This document shows positions 46,200 to 64,000 of a stretch of DNA of 64,000 nucleotides, one piece after another. The stretch is from assembly GCA_032207245.1 (NCBI GenBank), contig CM063502.1, forward strand, positions 65,585,069-65,649,068, in the 5' to 3' direction. The position numbers and the translations under genes are program-made. Each line of letters opens with the position of its first letter. Position 1 is the first letter of the stretch. The notes beneath the pieces were generated by a model. The model did no database searches and was not told the DNA's origin. It saw nothing but the letters and a program-made list of their open reading frames with translations. The stretch is from Pardosa pseudoannulata (Eukaryota; Arthropoda; Arachnida; Araneae; Lycosidae).

Positions 46200-46622
46200 A
46201 ATATAAAAAGTATTAAAAAAATTGCTTTTATTAAAAATAAAAAATAGCTATTTAAAAAAGGCACTGAGAAGATAAAAATAATTTCAAACCAGCATAAGAT
46301 AAAGTGTGTGAAAAGCTCCTATAGAAACATATAGCAATTAAATATCACATTAGTATTTAAATATAAATATTCCCTTATACAATTATATCTTTATTGAAAA
46401 TATGATAGTTCCATCTTTTATTTTTAGTCGCATAACCAACTATAACAACTGGCCCTTTCTCCTATAAAAGCCCTTTGCTCAATTTCTCTATATCAGACCA
46501 TTACAATTTTCTTATAGGAGCTTTTCACAAAATATCTCTTTCATGCACTTTTTAAAAATTATTTACTTTTTAATGACTTTTTTGTTTAATAAAAACAATT
46601 TTTTAATTAATACTTTTTATAT
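46200..46622. mobile_element. Fold-back (inverted-repeat) element
   Basis: Imperfect arms of about 120-130 bp face each other. Left arm 46200-46335 contains aaaaagtattaaaaaaattg and tgtgaaaagctcctata; the reverse complement of the right arm (46500-46622) contains aaaaagtattaatt, aaaattgtttttattaaa and tgtgaaaagctcctata in the same order. The spacer is about 165 bp. This is the form of a MITE or other fold-back element. No coding sequence or clear target duplication is seen. Confidence 0.6.
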
Positions 46623-49600
46623 TATTTTATTTTATGTTAATCTCAGATTTTGTGATCAATTTCAACTTATATTAAATCAATTATGAAACATGTGAAATTT
46701 TTCGTACTATTTTTTTATTAAATATAGAATTTACATTTTTAAAAAAGGCTGAAATGTTTGAATCAATTAGTAAAGCTCTACTATACAAAATTATTCATTA
46801 TCGCGAGGTAAAACAAGAAAAATGACTAATTTAGTATTACTTAATGAAAATCTATACAAAAAATCACAAATATATCACGAAAAAATGTTAAAGTATTCTT
46901 CAAAATATAACAAAAACATTTTAGTCATACCTTTTGTAAATAGATAACGATACTAGTTTAAAATCTCTGCATTTGGAATTTTAAGTGCTCTAAACAGTTT
47001 TCTGCATTTATGAAATTTTTTTTGTTTGTTTATTTGCTTTTCCTATCTTTAATCTAATTTCTTTATTATTACTGATAATGTACTTCCACTGAAAATGAAA
47101 CAATGTGCAAAATTTCAGGTCTCTAGTAATTAGAAATGTAGTTAAAAATTTATTACAAAATTTCAACTGATTCAAGTGAAATTAAACAAAAGTGTTAAAA
47201 ACAGGATGATTTAAGTCCTAAATCAATTTATTTCAAATATTTAAAATAATACGTTTATAATGAATAAAATTATTTTGCAACTTAATTCTTTTAATGCAAA
47301 TTTAAACCTATATAAAAGTTTATGCATATACTTAATTCAATTTTTCATATCTTAGTTTTCAAGAATGTATTAAAGCAAATTAGATTTCAGCTAAATCTCT
47401 TCTGAGCAGCAGCAGTTATACAAAGCTGTTATTTTTGAGAGAAAAAAATTATTGGGATGAAAATTTCATTAGCTCCTAACTTTGTATAATAATAAAAAAA
47501 ATAAAAATAAAAAAAGTTTTAAATCTTAATTTTTAATGGGATTTCCTATTATGCAATTACTTTTTCTGTCTCACAAACACAATTATTTGAGACCAAACTC
47601 TATAAAGAAAAGAGAATATATCTGGTTAATTGGTTACATTATAAAAGAGATTTTTTTTGTTAAAAAAATAAAAAGAATTTTCTACTAACATATTAATTTA
47701 ATGACTACATAAACAGTGTTATGTATATTTGGTATATTTACATATAGTATTAAAACACTACTTCTTAAACTCATCAGTCAAAATTAGTTCAATTCCTTTA
47801 GAATGTCACATCTTTGCAGACAAGTCCTGCATATCTACTTGACAGATTTCTCCCCTCTCTCTTTGAAAGCAATCAGGAACTTTGGTTCTGATAATTTGTG
47901 TTGACCACCCCATGAATATCCATCTATATCCTTATTTTCTGAGTACAGTTTATTCTCAATAAAAATACCAGTTTATAATTTATTCAAATTTCATCAAGCT
48001 TACTTTTCTTTTCTGAAAATGCATTAGAAATGGAAATCAATATGATTACATTGTCTAAATTTATTTATTTATACAAACACCAGATATTTGGCATTTAATT
48101 CATTAGCCTATTTCTTGCTTACCAATATTTTCATCTCAACGCAATTGAAATTAAAATTTAATATTAATACACATCTATATTTTTTTCCATAAATTGCCCA
48201 AAATTGCTTAACATGCAAAGAAATGAGTTCTTTGGGTCAGTTTCAAAATGCTATGCATTCAAACAATTATGTTCTATAAAAAAATTAAACATAGTTTTAG
48301 CTGAAAAACATGAATAACCTGGGTCCATAGATAATGAAGATACAAGACAATTCTAGGCCATTTTCTTAGTTTGATTTGACAAATAAGAAGTAAAATTACT
48401 AATGGAAACCATCAATAGTTATATAGCCTTAAAGGTCATTTGGATATTTAGGATTTGTAGGATAGTAACGGCCTTCTTTGCCAGGTTTTATTTTTCATTA
48501 CCTTTAATACCATAGTAGGCAGGTATTCACTGAAAAATGATAGAGTCCCCTCAGAGTGTTTAAACACTTTCAACAATCTTTTTTTTTTCTTTTTAAGGGT
48601 TATACAACTTGTTAGAAATAATTTTCAAAGTGCCCACTTCACTATTAGACATAACAGACAGTTTAAAAAAATTATTTTATGAGTTTGTTTCAGGGCAGTA
48701 AATACAAATTTAACCAGTTAAAACTAGTATTAATACAGTTCATGCATAAATCAGTGCCTGTAAAGCTTCATACTTTCAAATGAGCTGTAGAACAATATAA
48801 TGATAGAAAAAAAGGCTGGTAACAGATATAATTATTAGTATAGTTTTAGAAGCAATGTATAGACACAAAATTATCTCATTAATGAAATTAAATATCACAC
48901 AATATTATAACAACAACAATTTTATTATGAGAATAACAAAATTACATAAGAAAAATCACAGTAAATATAAAATATACATAAAAAGATCCCATTTATTAAA
49001 AAAATATAATTTCATCAACAGTCAAGTTGAGCATGGTTTGAGGCAGAAAAGTCTACACCAAATAGTTATAAACTTTTATTCTACCAATGGTATTTAGATT
49101 AATAAATTTTATTACTAAATGTCAAACATCCTTAAAATAATGGTATATAAGACTGGACGTTGCCAACATCACAGTGAAAAGATGTATAAAATATGTTAGT
49201 CTTCACCATTATAATGAAGAATAAAGTTCATAGTATTTTGTTCTGAGGTTCTCTTTATATACATTATTTCATCAATATGTTAAAAATAAAATTTTATTTT
49301 CCTGTTTCTAAACTTTGTCATTATTAGTTATTTTTTAGCACTGTCTAGCAATAAATGTTAAACACTGTAATAAAATCTTCGGCATTTTGACTTTAACATC
49401 TATAAAGTTATATAAAATACAAGAAGTGTGAAACTAAGTCATTTTATCATCCTAAAAATGATCCTATGCAAGATAGGACTTGGCCATCATCATAGTGAAA
49501 GGGTTTATAATATATGTGAACCTTCACCATGACTACAAAATGTAATGATCATAGTAATTTGTTCTGAGGTTTCCTTGATATGTGTAATTGTAATGTTTTA

Positions 49601-50091
49601 AAAAAATATTTTATTTTTTTTTTATTTCTGACTGTTGTCATTGACATGAAAGTAGAACACTGTAAAAACACATTGGTATTAGGCATGAATATCTACAATA
49701 TCAAAAAGTTACATTAAAACATTATTCATAAAAATAAACCTTTTTAAGAATAATAAAAATAGAACAATTACAGAAAATGAAAGCTTTTTTTACTCAATAA
49801 ACATAAAATTATATAACCTAGTATAAATAGTCAGAATAACAAAATTGTCATGGAAGCTCTTAAATTGTAATGTTAATGATTAAATGATTTATATTAAAAT
49901 TGCCACTGGCCCATATATATGGAAATATTACATGAGTAACAAAAATACTATGTATATAAAAAATACTTTCTAATTACTTAGATGAGCATGGTTTGTACTT
50001 TTTATAATTAATCAAATGCTCCATATTGAATGGTAATAATACACTTCTTTAAAAGAAAATTTAGAAACAGGCACAAAGGCATTTTAAGTAA
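46623..50091 (-). other. Downstream region of the ClC gene, probable 3' UTR and flank
   Basis: AT-rich sequence directly after the ClC stop codon on the minus strand. Several aataaa words exist on the minus strand, so the poly(A) site cannot be chosen. From 49141 to 49735 there is a diverged tandem duplication. No other gene is seen; the 80-codon frame at 48855-49097 is Asn/Lys/Ile-rich and looks random. Confidence 0.4.
49141..49735. repeat. Diverged tandem duplication downstream of the ClC stop
   Basis: Two copies of about 300 bp (about 49141-49437 and 49465-49735). Shared words in order: agactggac or aggacttgg followed by ccaacatca or ccatcatca, cagtgaaaagatgtataa or tagtgaaagggtttataa, cttcacca, cataGta-ttgttctgaggtt, ttttatt runs, gtcatt, and aacactgtaa. 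The copies are strongly diverged. Confidence 0.6.
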
Positions 50092-62935
<12,844 letters not shown>

Positions 62936-64000
62936 CTAATGAAAACCAAAACAGTATTCTAAGCATTTTTAAATAAGGAAGATAAGTCTTCATATGAAAT
63001 TAATATTAAAGTTAGTGAACTTTCACAAATTAAAAAAAATTTATGATACATATTGTTTTATATCTTAACATTTTCTATTGCTATCTTTGTATTTTAAATA
63101 TTATAAAGTATCCACAACCATACACAATCTCAAAATACACACAATATTAAGCCTACACTTGATAAGACTATAAACATATTTTTCCCAAATCTAAAACTTA
63201 TACCTTTTAAATTTATTTTATTTTAAATGAAGAAAAATAATACTGTTATATTTAATATTCTATAGCATCATTAATAATCTATAAACATAATCATTACATA
63301 TCTTCATTATAAACATTGAATATTATTATATAAATGTTATTAATAAACCCATAAATATGTTCACTATCTCTAAATTTTAAATTTTACTTGCCTACCCTAA
63401 AAAATACAGTCACCCATAACATAAAAAATAAGCTAATAGTATCAGAGTGCAATATAAACCAAAATAGAACCTAAATCTTTTAAATATAATTTTTTACTCT
63501 GAATAGAAAATAATGCTATGAGACCACAAACTTTTAAAGTGCAGTCTATAATTCAAAGTACATAGATAAGAAGTTTGGTTTAGGTTGAGTTGGAACATTA
63601 CAACAATTTTTTTTCTAAATATGAACAATTTAAACTAAAACGTAAACCTGATTACAAAGGGTTACAAACATGTCAGTCAGATTTGAACCCCATGGACTCT
63701 GGTATCAAAAAACAGTCTTTCACTGATTTAGGAATTCTGACAACAAGTAAGAGCTAGAGATATAAACTTAGTTTATATCTATATAGGACAAAATTAATTA
63801 AATTCTGCATAAAAATTATAAATAAAATAACAAAGTGCAAAAATTTGCAGAATGGAAATAACTCTTACAAATTTCTTTAAATACAATATAAGATTAAATT
63901 CTTTTCAAAAATTTTATAGTAAGATATATAAATTCAGTCTCAGTTTTAAGAGATAATAAATGCATAATGATTTTATAATTACAAAAATGTGTTCATATCA
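62936..64000 (-). other. ClC intron running off the window
   Basis: AT-rich sequence upstream of the first visible ClC exon. No further exon is recognisable. At 63640-63740 the words agatttgaaccccatggactctggtatc look like a degraded SINE head on the minus strand. The rest shows nothing. Confidence 0.4.

Overview
The window looks like nuclear DNA of an arthropod, most probably a spider or another arachnid. It is strongly AT-rich, has a spliced gene with short exons and GT-AG introns, many tRNA-derived SINE copies, an I-type non-LTR retrotransposon and several DNA-transposon remnants. It also has multi-copy SPOP/TDPOZ-like BTB sequences of the kind that are expanded in spider genomes. No prokaryotic gene organisation, rRNA, functional tRNA or CRISPR array is visible. 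The species assignment is inference.

Layout. 1-689: AT-rich flank. 690-24897: a head-to-tail tandem array of 11 units of about 2.21 kb (the last one truncated). Each unit holds two diverged copies of a non-coding block (A and B, about 0.6 kb) followed by one BTB-BACK cassette. Four cassettes have an ATG-started open frame, four are open but lack an upstream ATG, and three carry 1-nt frameshifts. 24898-33035: mosaic of old repeats: a diverged 0.6-0.7 kb duplication, a mariner-like remnant interrupted by a SINE with target duplication, SINE fragments, a TIR element near 29.2-30.9 kb and a 125-bp minisatellite. 33051-38477: nearly full-length I-clade non-LTR retrotransposon with a 15-bp target duplication, (TAA)n tail and one in-frame stop in ORF2. 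40504-42708 (minus): a broken gene with a zinc-finger N-terminal part and two Ulp1/SENP-type protease domains; the second has Gly instead of the catalytic Cys. 44.2-44.9 kb: two SINEs, one followed by a near-perfect 49-bp palindrome. 46.2-46.6 kb: a fold-back element.

50092-62935 (minus): the last six coding exons of a ClC-family chloride channel or Cl-/H+ exchanger (end of the channel domain, two CBS domains, stop codon). The splice phases are consistent throughout and the 5' part of the gene lies beyond position 64000. Its introns carry a 13-bp-TSD retrotransposon fragment with an RNase H domain (59562-60947), a TIR transposon remnant with integrase fragments (55288-57253), a 0.83-0.86 kb direct duplication that brackets the first CBS exon, and long TA/TG microsatellites.

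The only clearly conserved host gene seen is the ClC gene. The BTB array and the tandem Ulp1 gene are the most unusual parts: the array because two different mutations have reopened the same broken reading frame in different units, the Ulp1 gene because one of the paired protease domains has lost only its nucleophile.
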